Assembly: GCA_035633215.1 (NCBI GenBank)
Contig: DASQFI010000045.1
Coordinates: 1 to 64,000 of the forward strand
Source of the DNA: DASQFI01 sp035633215
Lineage (GTDB): Bacteria > Acidobacteriota > Vicinamibacteria > Vicinamibacterales > SCN-69-37
Length of the DNA: 64,000 bases
Direction: 5' to 3'
The position numbers and the translations under genes are program-made. This document shows positions 15,801 through 23,313 of the stretch, piece after piece. Position 1 is the first letter of the stretch; the number at the start of each line of letters is the position of its first letter. The notes below the pieces were generated by a model. That model was not told the origin of the DNA. It searched no databases and was given only the letters and a program-made list of their open reading frames with translations.

Positions 15801-16532
15801 TTGGCCGTGCCTTCCGGAGTGGACTTCGAGTTCGTCGAAGCACGCGAGGCCTCGCGCCACTACGGCCGGAGAAAGGCGCTGTCGCGCGTCAGCCTGCGAT
15901 GTCAGGCCGGCGAGATCGTCGGGCTGTTCGGTCCGAACGGCGCCGGCAAGTCCACGCTGCTCGCGTTGTTCTCCACGCTCCTGCGGCCTTCTCTTGGCGA
16001 GATCCGCTTCGGCGATCGCGCGGCCGAGACGCTGGGTGACGGTCTCCGCCGGCACATCGGCATGCTCGGACACGATCTGTTTCTCTACGGCGACCTGACC
16101 GCGGCCGAGAACCTGCAGTTCTTCGGCACGCTGTACGGGCTGACTGCGTCGACTCTCTCCGCCGCGGTTCAGCGCGCGCTCGCCTCCGCGAAGCTGCAGG
16201 ATCGGGCGCACGATCGCGTCGGCTCGTTCTCGCGCGGCCTTCGACAGCGGCTGGCGCTCGAACGCGCGCTGCTGCACCAACCGAGACTCGTCCTCCTCGA
16301 CGAGCCGTTCACGGGTCTCGACGACGACTCGGCGGCGTCCCTCGGCGCGCGGCTCGGAACGCTGCGCGAATCAGGCGCGATCGTCGTCATGGCGACGCAC
16401 GACTTCGAGAGCGCCGATGCGCTCGTCGATCGCGCGGTGTGCCTGAAGGACGGCCGCGCGCGCGAGATCGCCGCCGGTGGCGGCACCATCCGCGAGCGGT
16501 ACCGGGCGACGCTGCAGGAGGCGTGGACATGA
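15801..16532 (+). CDS. ccmA: Heme-exporter ABC ATPase CcmA
   Basis: The ATP-binding subunit of the CcmABC(D) complex, which releases holo-CcmE from CcmC. It has Walker A GPNGAGKST near residue 42, a Q-loop equivalent region, the signature SFSRGLRQRLALERALL, Walker B LVLLDEPFTGLD and the switch His in MATHDF. At 243 residues it is of family length. The start is TTG 15801 or GTG 15807, directly after the previous stop; neither has a strong Shine-Dalgarno. Its stop overlaps the ccmB start (ATGA). Confidence 0.85.
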   Translation: MAVPSGVDFEFVEAREASRHYGRRKALSRVSLRCQAGEIVGLFGPNGAGKSTLLALFSTLLRPSLGEIRFGDRAAETLGDGLRRHIGMLGHDLFLYGDLTAAENLQFFGTLYGLTASTLSAAVQRALASAKLQDRAHDRVGSFSRGLRQRLALERALLHQPRLVLLDEPFTGLDDDSAASLGARLGTLRESGAIVVMATHDFESADALVDRAVCLKDGRAREIAAGGGTIRERYRATLQEAWT

Positions 16533-17212
16533 GCGGCGTCTTGCGCGCGGCGTGGCTGATCGCGCGCAAGGACCTGCGCGTCGAGGCGCGCAATCGCGAG
16601 ATCGCCTACACGACGCTGTTCTTCGCGATGTCGTGCGTGCTGATCTTCGCGTTCGCGTTCATTGTCGAAGGCCAGCCGCTTGCCGACGCCGCGGCGGGCA
16701 TTCTGTGGGTCGCGGTGACGTTCTCGGGTACGCTGGCGCTCGGCCGCGCCTTCGAGCGCGAGCGACAGTCGGAGACGCTTCGCGCGCTGCTCCTGGCGCC
16801 GGTCGAGCGGGCCGCCATCTATCTCGGCAAGCTCCTCGCGCTGCTCACGCTCATGATCGGCGTCGAGCTGGTCATCGTCCCGGTGATCGGCATCCTGTTC
16901 GCGGCGCCGCTGGCACGCGCGCCGTGGCTGCTCGCCTCGCTCGTCGCCACGGGCACGGTCGGATTCGGGGCGGTCGGGACGCTGTTCGCGGCCATGCTCG
17001 TGCGCGCGCAGTCGCGCGACGTGCTGCTGCCGGTGCTTCTCTATCCGATGGTCGCGCCGGTCGTCATCGCCGGTGTCCGGGGGACGGCGGCGCTCTTCGC
17101 CGCGGAGCCGGATTTTGCCGCCGCCGGGACGTGGCTGACGATGCTGGTATTCTTTGATGCGGTCTTCGTGACCCTCGCGCTCTGGCTGTTCGGACCGGTG
17201 ATGCGCGAGTGA
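16529..17212 (+). CDS. ccmB: Heme exporter permease CcmB
   Basis: A six-helix membrane subunit of the CcmABC transporter. The 227-residue length and the motif set fit: LIARKDLRVEARNREI at the cytoplasmic N-terminus, LWVAVTFSGTLALGRAFERERQSETLRALLLAPVERAAIYLGKL (the conserved amphipathic loop contacting CcmA), and LYPMVAPVVIAG. It overlaps ccmA by four bases, so the two subunits are translationally coupled. CcmC follows after 10 bp. Confidence 0.92.
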   Translation: MSGVLRAAWLIARKDLRVEARNREIAYTTLFFAMSCVLIFAFAFIVEGQPLADAAAGILWVAVTFSGTLALGRAFERERQSETLRALLLAPVERAAIYLGKLLALLTLMIGVELVIVPVIGILFAAPLARAPWLLASLVATGTVGFGAVGTLFAAMLVRAQSRDVLLPVLLYPMVAPVVIAGVRGTAALFAAEPDFAAAGTWLTMLVFFDAVFVTLALWLFGPVMRE

Positions 17213-17222
17213 GCCGCCTCCC

Positions 17223-17882
17223 ATGACTCGCGTCGTCCCATTCCTGCTCGTCATTGCCGCGCTGATGTTCATGCGCGCGCCGTTCATGATCGACGCCGCG
17301 CCGTACGAGTCCACGATGGGGCTCGTCCAGAAGATCTTCTATTTCCACGTTCCCGCGGCGATCACGACATTCCTCTCCGTGTTCGTGTGCGGCATCGCCA
17401 GCGCCATCTTCCTGGTGCGCCGGAAGCGCATGGCCGATCACGTCGCCGTGGCCGCCGCCGAGCTGGCCGTGCTCTTTGGTCTGATGGTGATCGTGACCGG
17501 TCCGCTCTGGGCGCGGAAGGCATGGGGCGTGTGGTGGACGTGGGGCGACGCGCGGCTCGTGATGACGTTCGTGATGTGGATGGTCTTCGTGGCGTACCTG
17601 CTCCTGCGCAAGTTCGGCGGACCGGGATCGGAGGTGCTCGCGGCGGCGGCCGGCATCTTCGGCATGGTCCTCGTGCCGTTCGTCTACTGGTCCGTGAATT
17701 ACTGGCGCACCGTGCATCCCTCGACGGACGTAATCCGGACGCTGCCACCGGAGATGAGCAGCGTCCTCAGCTGGTGCATCTACTCGTTCTTCGTCCTGTA
17801 CGCGGCACTCCTGCTGCTGCGCACGCAGCTCGAATCGCACCGCGCGAGCCTGGATGAGGCATTCCTGGCCCTGGAGGACTGA
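17223..17882 (+). CDS. ccmC: Heme transfer protein CcmC
   Basis: A six-helix inner-membrane protein that loads heme onto CcmE. It has the axial-His regions KIFYFHVPAA and NYWRTVHP, and the tryptophan-rich WWD-type motif in ARKAWGVWWTWGDARL near residue 105. The motif reads WTWGD where many homologues have WEWD; whether this matters is unknown. At 219 residues it is slightly shorter than E. coli CcmC. The gene follows ccmB and precedes the ccmD-like gene by 2 bp. Confidence 0.92.
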   Translation: MTRVVPFLLVIAALMFMRAPFMIDAAPYESTMGLVQKIFYFHVPAAITTFLSVFVCGIASAIFLVRRKRMADHVAVAAAELAVLFGLMVIVTGPLWARKAWGVWWTWGDARLVMTFVMWMVFVAYLLLRKFGGPGSEVLAAAAGIFGMVLVPFVYWSVNYWRTVHPSTDVIRTLPPEMSSVLSWCIYSFFVLYAALLLLRTQLESHRASLDEAFLALED

Positions 17883-17884
17883 TC

Positions 17885-18166
17885 ATGCGCACGCGACGGC
17901 CGCTTGTCTGGTTGGCGCTCCTCACCCTCGTCGTGCTCGCCGGCGTCTCGGCGGTTGCGTTCCAGGACGATACGTTCAAGCCGCTGAAGCCTGGCGACCC
18001 GGGACAGGAGACGCTGCCGGCCACGCCGCTGGTGTTCGTCGCCTACGCGTTCGTCTGGACACTCCTGCTCGGCTACGTGTTCCTGCTTTGGCGTAAGCTC
18101 GGGCGGGTTGAGCGCGAGCTCGCCGAGGTGAACGCCCGGCTGCGAACGGGTCCTCGCACGCCGTGA
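17885..18166 (+). CDS. CcmD-like small membrane protein
   Basis: A 93-residue protein with a probable signal-anchor helix (LVWLALLTLVVLAGVSAVAF), a short periplasmic loop and a second helix (PLVFVAYAFVWTLLLGYVFLLWRKL) followed by a basic, coiled-coil-like cytoplasmic tail (RVERELAEVNARL). The second helix and tail resemble CcmD, which stabilises the CcmABC-CcmE complex. Order and spacing right after ccmC support this. It is longer than classical CcmD because of the extra N-terminal helix. Confidence 0.7.
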   Translation: MRTRRPLVWLALLTLVVLAGVSAVAFQDDTFKPLKPGDPGQETLPATPLVFVAYAFVWTLLLGYVFLLWRKLGRVERELAEVNARLRTGPRTP

Positions 18167-18168
18167 AC

Positions 18169-18318
18169 ATGCCCGCCAGTCACTTCATCTTCATTCCGGC
18201 GGTACTGCTCATCGGGATCGTGATCGGCTGGATTCTGGGCTCGCGCGCGGCGAAGGACGCGTACGCGGCCGAGCTCAGACGACGGGAAGAGCGACAGGCG
18301 CGCAAGAAACCTATCTGA
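18169..18318 (+). CDS. 49-residue membrane peptide at the end of the ccm operon
   Basis: A short ORF with one hydrophobic helix (FIFIPAVLLIGIVIGWILG) and a strongly basic/acidic tail (RRREERQARKK), so a single-pass protein with a cytoplasmic C-terminus. ATG 18169 lies 3 bp after the ccmD-like stop; an in-frame GTG at 18163 overlaps that stop. Its last codons and TGA lie in the left arm of the long hairpin at 18311-18427. The function is unknown; position suggests a small accessory subunit of the Ccm complex. Confidence 0.55.
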   Translation: MPASHFIFIPAVLLIGIVIGWILGSRAAKDAYAAELRRREERQARKKPI

Positions 18319-18427
18319 AATCTGCTATCTGGGAATCTGTAATCTGATCCGTAATCGGGGAATCGGGCAATCTGGAATCTATCGGGCAAACTGGAATCTA
18401 TCGGCCCAGATTGCAGATTTCAGATAG
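18311..18427. repeat. Inverted degenerate AATCTG repeats between convergent genes
   Basis: CTATCTGAAATCTGC (18311-18325) and GCAGATTTCAGATAG (18413-18427) are a perfect 15-bp inverted repeat. The interior is made of degenerate 7-8 nt units such as GGAATCT and CAATCTG. It lies between the ccm operon end and the convergent phosphoesterase gene, where it could act as a two-way terminator. It is related in sequence to the element at 61591-61846. Confidence 0.8.
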
Positions 18428-18441
18428 ACAACGTCTTCAGT

Positions 18442-19179
18442 CTATTGCCCCCGTTCCAGCCTGATCGCCAACCACGCCGGGAGACCGGCATCGAGAATCC
18501 GTCGCTGCGCGCCCGGGATGTCGTACGCCACGCGCCGCATGCGGATCGTTTTCTTGTCCATGTCGAGGAGCCCGTACGCCGCGCGGGGATCGCCGTCGCG
18601 CGGCTGGCCGACGGAGCCGACGTTGATGAGCGCCGGTCCGGTCTTCGGCAGGAGCAGCTCATCGTCGGCGAGATTGGTCCCGCTGGACGCCTGATCGTCC
18701 GACGTCGTGTACACGGCCGGCAGGTGCGTGTGGCCGAAGAGACAGAGCCGCGCGCGCGCGGCGTCCATCGCCTGCGCGGCGTCCTCGCCGTCGAAGACGT
18801 AGTGGTCTTCGTCGAACGGCGTGCCGTGGCAGATCTCGACGTCATTCGTCACGAGCATCGGGCCTTTGGGCAGATCGGCCAGTGAACGAAGCTGCTCCGG
18901 CGTGAGCGTCGCCGCGGTCCATTCGATCGACCGGCGGGCGACGTCGTTGAAGAGCGTCGCCGGCTCGAGGCCGGCGGCGACCTTGTCGTGGTTGCCGCGG
19001 ATGAGGGCGGCCGGCTTGAGGTCGAGCGTGCGATCGATCACGAGACCGGGGTCGCCGCCGTACCCGACGAGATCGCCGAGCACGAGCACCTGGTCGTACC
19101 CGATCGCGCGCGCATCGGCAAGCACGGCGTCGAGCGCGTGCAGGTTCGCGTGCAGATCGGTGAGCACGAGGTAGCGCAC
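18442..19179 (-). CDS. Metallophosphoesterase (YfcE/MJ0936-like)
   Basis: A 245-residue cytoplasmic dinuclear-metal phosphoesterase. All metal motifs are visible: TDLHAN near residue 7, GDLVGYGGDP, RGNHDK near 62, ICHGTP, and FGHTHLP near 150. The later NVGSVGQPRDGDPRAAYGLLD block is characteristic of the YfcE-like calcineurin subfamily (PF12850), which includes phosphodiesterases and diadenosine-polyphosphatase-like enzymes. It lies just downstream of aroA-aroK on the same strand with a 5-bp gap, so it may share their transcript. The substrate is not predictable. Confidence 0.85.
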   Translation of the reverse strand: MRYLVLTDLHANLHALDAVLADARAIGYDQVLVLGDLVGYGGDPGLVIDRTLDLKPAALIRGNHDKVAAGLEPATLFNDVARRSIEWTAATLTPEQLRSLADLPKGPMLVTNDVEICHGTPFDEDHYVFDGEDAAQAMDAARARLCLFGHTHLPAVYTTSDDQASSGTNLADDELLLPKTGPALINVGSVGQPRDGDPRAAYGLLDMDKKTIRMRRVAYDIPGAQRRILDAGLPAWLAIRLERGQ

Positions 19180-19184
19180 CGGCG

Positions 19185-19721
19185 TCAGTCGGTCGTGACC
19201 GACCGTTCGAAGAACGGCGGCATCTGGTGGATCGTCTCGAGGATGCGTTCGGCGACCGCCGCCGAGCTGATGCGCGAGGCGGTGACGCGGATGTGCGCCA
19301 GGCGGTACGCGTCGACGCGCGCCGCATAGAGCCGCTCGAGCTCCGCGCGGTTGGCGGCGAGCGGGCGCCGTCCGTCGAGCGGAATGCGCGGGATGAGGTC
19401 CGCGAGCGGGACATCGATCCAGACCGAGACGCCGTCGAGGTTGATGGCGGCCCGGTTCTCGACATCGGCGAACGTCCCGCCGCCCGTCGCGACGATCACG
19501 TGCCGCAGCGGCTGCAGCACCTTCAGGATCTCCTTCTCGACGGACCGGAAGTACGGCTCGCCCTGCGTCGCGAAGACCTGCGCAATCGTCGCCCGCTCGC
19601 GGCGCTCGATGAGCTCGTCGACGTCCTCGGCGCGCCAGCGGAGCCGCGCCGCCAGCGCGCGGGCGATCGTGCTCTTGCCGCTGGCCATGAAGCCGACCAG
19701 ATAGATCTTGTCGGTCGTCAC
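19185..19721 (-). CDS. aroK: Shikimate kinase
   Basis: It phosphorylates shikimate at O3 with ATP in the chorismate pathway. Its 178 residues contain Walker A GFMASGKST at residue 10, the substrate-binding D-x-D region AEDVDELIE, GEPYFRSVEKE, the GGGTFAD loop and the lid RRPLAAN. The start overlaps the aroA stop by four bases (ATGA), so AroA and AroK, consecutive pathway enzymes, are translationally coupled. Confidence 0.95.
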   Translation of the reverse strand: MTTDKIYLVGFMASGKSTIARALAARLRWRAEDVDELIERRERATIAQVFATQGEPYFRSVEKEILKVLQPLRHVIVATGGGTFADVENRAAINLDGVSVWIDVPLADLIPRIPLDGRRPLAANRAELERLYAARVDAYRLAHIRVTASRISSAAVAERILETIHQMPPFFERSVTTD

Positions 19722-21037
19722 TGGGCCAGCCTCGCCAGATCCTGCTCGAACGACGGGTACGACACGCCGACCGCCTCGGCGCCCGTGATCACCGACGGTC
19801 CCGACGCGCCGAGCGCGACCAGCGCGAACGCCATGACCAGCCGGTGATCGCCGGCCGCATCCACCTGTCCGCCCGTCGGCCGGACGCGGCCATCCACGAC
19901 GAACCCATCGGGCCGCTCGTCGGCCGGCACGCCCATCGCGCGCAAGCCTGTCACGAGCGCCGTGATGCGGTCACTCTCTTTCACGCGAAGCTCGCCGGCG
20001 CCGGAGACCTCGAGCGCCCCGCCGATCGCGGCCCGCGCCGCCAGCACGGGCAGCTCGTCGATGAGGCTGGGGATCTCGTCGGCGCCGATGACCGTGGGCA
20101 AATGGTCGCTGTGGACGATTTCGAGATCGCCGACCGGCTCGCCGGCCGCGTGACCGGTGATTTCAATATTGATCCGCGCCCCCATCCGCTCGAGGGCACG
20201 CAGGAACCCGAGCCGCTGCGGATTGAGACAGACCCCTTCAATCCGGACGCTCGACCGCTGAATCGCGGCCGCGGCCGCCGCCCAGACGGCCGCCGACGAC
20301 GGGTCGCCGGGGACGGTCAGCGCAAAATCGGGGGCGATCGCGGTCTGACCGCCATCTACGGCCGAAATCGTGCCCTCCGTCCGCAGGCGAAGGCCGAACG
20401 CTGGAAAAGCGCGTTCCGTATGATCTCGTGTAAGCAGCGGCTCGCGAACGACGGTCGTCCCGTGCGCATGCAGACCCGCCAGCAGGATGGCGCTCTTGAC
20501 CTGGGCGCTGGCCACGAGCACCTGCCAGTCGATCGCTTCGAGCCCGCCGCCGTCGATGACGAGGGGAGCGCGCCCGTCGGCCGAGGTGATGCGCGCGCCC
20601 ATCGCGCGCAAGGGATCGATGATGCGCTGCATCGGGCGTCGACTGAGCGACTCGTCGCCGGTTAACGTCGTCTGAATCGGCCGCCCGGCCGCGAGGCCGG
20701 AGAGCAGCCGCAGGGTCGTCCCTGAGTTGCCCGCGTCGAGCGGCGCGCCGGGCTGGGTAAACCCGCCGGCGCCGCAGCCGGTAATCGAGAGTGAGTGGGA
20801 TGCGCGGGGCTCGACACGGGCGCCGAGCGCGGCCATGCACGCGACGGTGGACGCCACGTCGGCGCCCGGCGCGAGATTCGTGATGGTCGTCGTGCCCGAC
20901 GGCAGCGCGCCGAGCATGACGTACCGGTGGGAAATCGACTTGTCGCCGGGTACCGACAGCGTGCCCCGTACGGCGCTGACGGGACGAAGCGAGAGCGAAC
21001 GGCGAAGGGCGACGGTCACCGGCGTGCGCGAGGTCAA
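19718..21037 (-). CDS. aroA: 3-phosphoshikimate 1-carboxyvinyltransferase (EPSP synthase)
   Basis: It transfers enolpyruvate from PEP to shikimate-3-phosphate. The 439-residue double-domain protein shows VPGDKSISHR near residue 30, LDAGNSGTTLRLLSGL, GDESLSRRPM, VKSAILLAGL, REPLLTRDHTERAF, VPGDPSSAAVW, DEIPSLIDELPVLA, RVKESDRI and GDHRLVMAFAL. The GNSGT and PSSA context is of the class II type usual in Gram-positives and some others. The start is TTG 21037 or GTG 21019; the first 20 residues are poorly conserved. Co-transcribed with aroK. Confidence 0.95.
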   Translation of the reverse strand: MTSRTPVTVALRRSLSLRPVSAVRGTLSVPGDKSISHRYVMLGALPSGTTTITNLAPGADVASTVACMAALGARVEPRASHSLSITGCGAGGFTQPGAPLDAGNSGTTLRLLSGLAAGRPIQTTLTGDESLSRRPMQRIIDPLRAMGARITSADGRAPLVIDGGGLEAIDWQVLVASAQVKSAILLAGLHAHGTTVVREPLLTRDHTERAFPAFGLRLRTEGTISAVDGGQTAIAPDFALTVPGDPSSAAVWAAAAAAIQRSSVRIEGVCLNPQRLGFLRALERMGARINIEITGHAAGEPVGDLEIVHSDHLPTVIGADEIPSLIDELPVLAARAAIGGALEVSGAGELRVKESDRITALVTGLRAMGVPADERPDGFVVDGRVRPTGGQVDAAGDHRLVMAFALVALGASGPSVITGAEAVGVSYPSFEQDLARLAQ

Positions 21038-21086
21038 GGTCCATCCTTGAACCCCGCAGAGGATATATGTTACTTACTCCGCGCCT

Positions 21087-21521
21087 ATGGCTTTAGACGG
21101 GCACCTCGTTCGCCTCGAGGTGCCGAGCTCGTTCGACATCCTCGATCTGGTGCAGGTCCTGAGCGATCGGCTGTCGACGCTCGCGGGCCTGGACGAAGAC
21201 GCCATTCATTGGGTGAGCGTCGCCGTGCGGGAATCGGTGATCAACGCGATCAAGCACGGCAATCGCGAGGACCAGTCGAAGCACGTGACGGTCGAGTTCA
21301 CGCTGACGCCCAGGAGCCAGCCCGACGAGTTCGTCGTCCGCGTGCTGGACGAGGGCGAGGGCTTCGACCCCGAAGGGGTCGCCAACCCGCTCGATCCCGA
21401 AAACGTCCTGAAGTCGAGCGGTCGCGGCATCTTTTTCATGCGCAGCTTCATGGACGACGTCTCGATCGCCCGGCGGCCCGAAGGCGGCATGGTCGTCCGG
21501 ATGAGCAAGAAGCTGTCCTGA
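21087..21521 (+). CDS. Anti-sigma regulatory factor (RsbW/SpoIIAB-type serine kinase)
   Basis: A 144-residue GHKL-ATPase without extra domains. N-box HWVSVAVRESVINAIKHGN (Asn near residue 51), G1-like VLDEGEGFDPEG and G2 SSGRGIFFMRSFMDDV are present. Such proteins bind a sigma factor or phosphorylate an anti-anti-sigma partner. Neither partner gene is adjacent. It is divergent from aroA and 26 bp upstream of an inositol monophosphatase gene. Confidence 0.85.
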   Translation: MALDGHLVRLEVPSSFDILDLVQVLSDRLSTLAGLDEDAIHWVSVAVRESVINAIKHGNREDQSKHVTVEFTLTPRSQPDEFVVRVLDEGEGFDPEGVANPLDPENVLKSSGRGIFFMRSFMDDVSIARRPEGGMVVRMSKKLS

Positions 21522-21547
21522 GCCCAACCCGTCCACGTCCTCGCTGA

Positions 21548-22372
21548 TTGCCCCTCGATCCAGTTTATCTCGCGACCGCCATTGAAGCCGCGCTCTCGGC
21601 GGGCCGGATTCATCTCGAGTACTTCCGGCGGAATCCCCGCGTCGAGAAGAAGGGCCCGATCGATCTCGTGACGGCCGCCGACGTCGAGGCGGAGCAGTCG
21701 TTCCGCAGGCTCATCGCCGACCGGTTTCCGTCGCATGCGGTGCTCGGCGAGGAGGCTGGCGCCTCCGGGCTGAGCAAGGCCGCGGGCGTGGGACGCGCGA
21801 CGGCCGTGGCGGCGCGGTGGCGCTGGATCATCGATCCGCTGGACGGCACGACCAACTTCGCGCACGGCCTGGCGTTCTTCTGCGTATCGATCGCGCTCGA
21901 GGTGGACGGGCAGACGGAGCTTGCCGTTGTGTACGACCCGGTCGGAAAGGAGCTGTTCAGCGCCGAGCGGGGAGGCGGCGCCTGGCTGAACGGCGAACCC
22001 CTCCGGGTCTCGTCTCGCGACGTCCTCATCGACGCGCTGCTCTGCACCGGATTCCCGTACAGCATCCGCGAAGACCAGCGGCGCCAGGTCGACGTCTTTG
22101 CCGGGTTCCTCGGCCGATCGCGCGCGGTCCGCCGGCTGGGTTCGGCGGCGCTCGATCTGAGCTACGTCGCCGCGGGCCGGTTCGACGGCTTCTGGGAGGA
22201 GCAGCTCCACGCGTGGGACGTCGCCGCGGGTGTGCTGATCGTGCAGGAGGCGGGCGGACGCGTGACCGGGTATGACGATGAGCCGATCGATCTCTTCGCG
22301 GGCCGGATCGTCGCGTCGAACGGGGCGCTGCACGGCGCGATGCTCGAGGTGATTCGCGCGGCCTATCGCTGA
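21548..22372 (+). CDS. Inositol monophosphatase family protein
   Basis: A Mg2+-dependent, Li+-sensitive sugar-phosphate phosphatase of the SuhB/IMPase family. It has DLVTAADVEAE, the metal-binding GEEAG near residue 62, IDPLDGTTNFAHG (WxDPLDGT-type motif), and the C-terminal WDVAAGVLIVQEAGG. At 274 residues it is near family length. The start is TTG 21548 with no good Shine-Dalgarno. It may act on inositol-1-phosphate or a related sugar phosphate, or have the SuhB rRNA role; the sequence does not decide. Confidence 0.88.
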   Translation: MPLDPVYLATAIEAALSAGRIHLEYFRRNPRVEKKGPIDLVTAADVEAEQSFRRLIADRFPSHAVLGEEAGASGLSKAAGVGRATAVAARWRWIIDPLDGTTNFAHGLAFFCVSIALEVDGQTELAVVYDPVGKELFSAERGGGAWLNGEPLRVSSRDVLIDALLCTGFPYSIREDQRRQVDVFAGFLGRSRAVRRLGSAALDLSYVAAGRFDGFWEEQLHAWDVAAGVLIVQEAGGRVTGYDDEPIDLFAGRIVASNGALHGAMLEVIRAAYR

Positions 22373-22500
22373 ACTCGGCAGATGACAGCGGGAAGCGGAC
22401 CGCCACGAAGCGAGCCGCGTTCGGCCCCTGCTCCGCTTGGCATCGATTCTGCTGACTCGTCTGATCGCGGAGGTCTTAAGACCGCAACCAGGAGATGTTC

Positions 22501-23283
22501 ATGATCCGCACAGCCGTTCGTACCACGCCCTTCCTGTTGGCCGCGCTCCTGTTTGCCGCCCCGGCGTCGGCGCAGATCGTCCAGTCGGTGAACTTCGGCA
22601 TCGGCGGATCGTTCCCGCGCGGAATCAACAGCCGCGTGGACGGCGATGTGCTGGTCGCCAACCTCAACCAGCCAGCTTTGGATCAATTCCTCCCCGAGGA
22701 AATCATCACGACCTCGCTCGACTTCGACATCAAGAAGTTTCGCGGCTGGAATGTGTTCGGCGAGTGGAATATCGGCTTCGGCGATCGCCTCGAGCTGGGC
22801 GTGGGAGGCTCCTACTACTCGCGCACGGTGCATAGCCGGTACCGCGATCTCGAGCACGGTTTGCGCCCGTCCGCCCCTGACATCGAGCAGGACCTCCGGC
22901 TGCGAGTCATTCCAATCACTGCGGTTGTGAGGTTTCTGCCCTTCGGTCGGCCGAGTGACTTCCAACCCTATGTCGGCCTCGGTGTCGGCATTCTCAATTT
23001 CCGCTACAGCGAAACCGGCGAATTCGTCGACCCCGATACTCTCGACATCTTCGACAATCGCATCGCGCCGTTGCGGCCATTCGTGGCCAAGGGCACCACC
23101 GCGGGCCCGCTCGTGCTCGGCGGTCTTCGGATGCCGCTCGGCGGCGACATCTACGCCTTCACGCTCGAGGGCCGGTACCAGTGGGGCAGCGGCGAGACCG
23201 GTGGCGCGGCGAACGAATTCCTCGGCGACAAGATCGATCTCGGCGGCGGACAGCTGAACTTCGGATTCTTAGTCAGGTTCTGA
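22501..23283 (+). CDS. Outer-membrane beta-barrel protein
   Basis: A 260-residue exported protein with a clear signal peptide (IRTAVRTTPFLLAALLFAAPASAQ). The rest alternates hydrophobic and polar residues as in eight- to ten-stranded barrels (FGEWNIGFGDRLELGVGGSYYS, FQPYVGLGVGILNF) and ends with the C-terminal aromatic strand LNFGFLVRF. ATG 22501 is preferred over 22495 because AGGAG is then at 7 nt. The C-terminal Phe signals BAM-dependent insertion. The specific role is unknown. Confidence 0.8.
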   Translation: MIRTAVRTTPFLLAALLFAAPASAQIVQSVNFGIGGSFPRGINSRVDGDVLVANLNQPALDQFLPEEIITTSLDFDIKKFRGWNVFGEWNIGFGDRLELGVGGSYYSRTVHSRYRDLEHGLRPSAPDIEQDLRLRVIPITAVVRFLPFGRPSDFQPYVGLGVGILNFRYSETGEFVDPDTLDIFDNRIAPLRPFVAKGTTAGPLVLGGLRMPLGGDIYAFTLEGRYQWGSGETGGAANEFLGDKIDLGGGQLNFGFLVRF

Positions 23284-23313
23284 TGTCAAGAGCGACGTCC
23301 GACCGCGACAAGG

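Noticed and set aside
18311..18427. CRISPR array
   Set aside because: The repeats are short, degenerate and palindromically arranged without constant-length spacers, and no cas gene is present.
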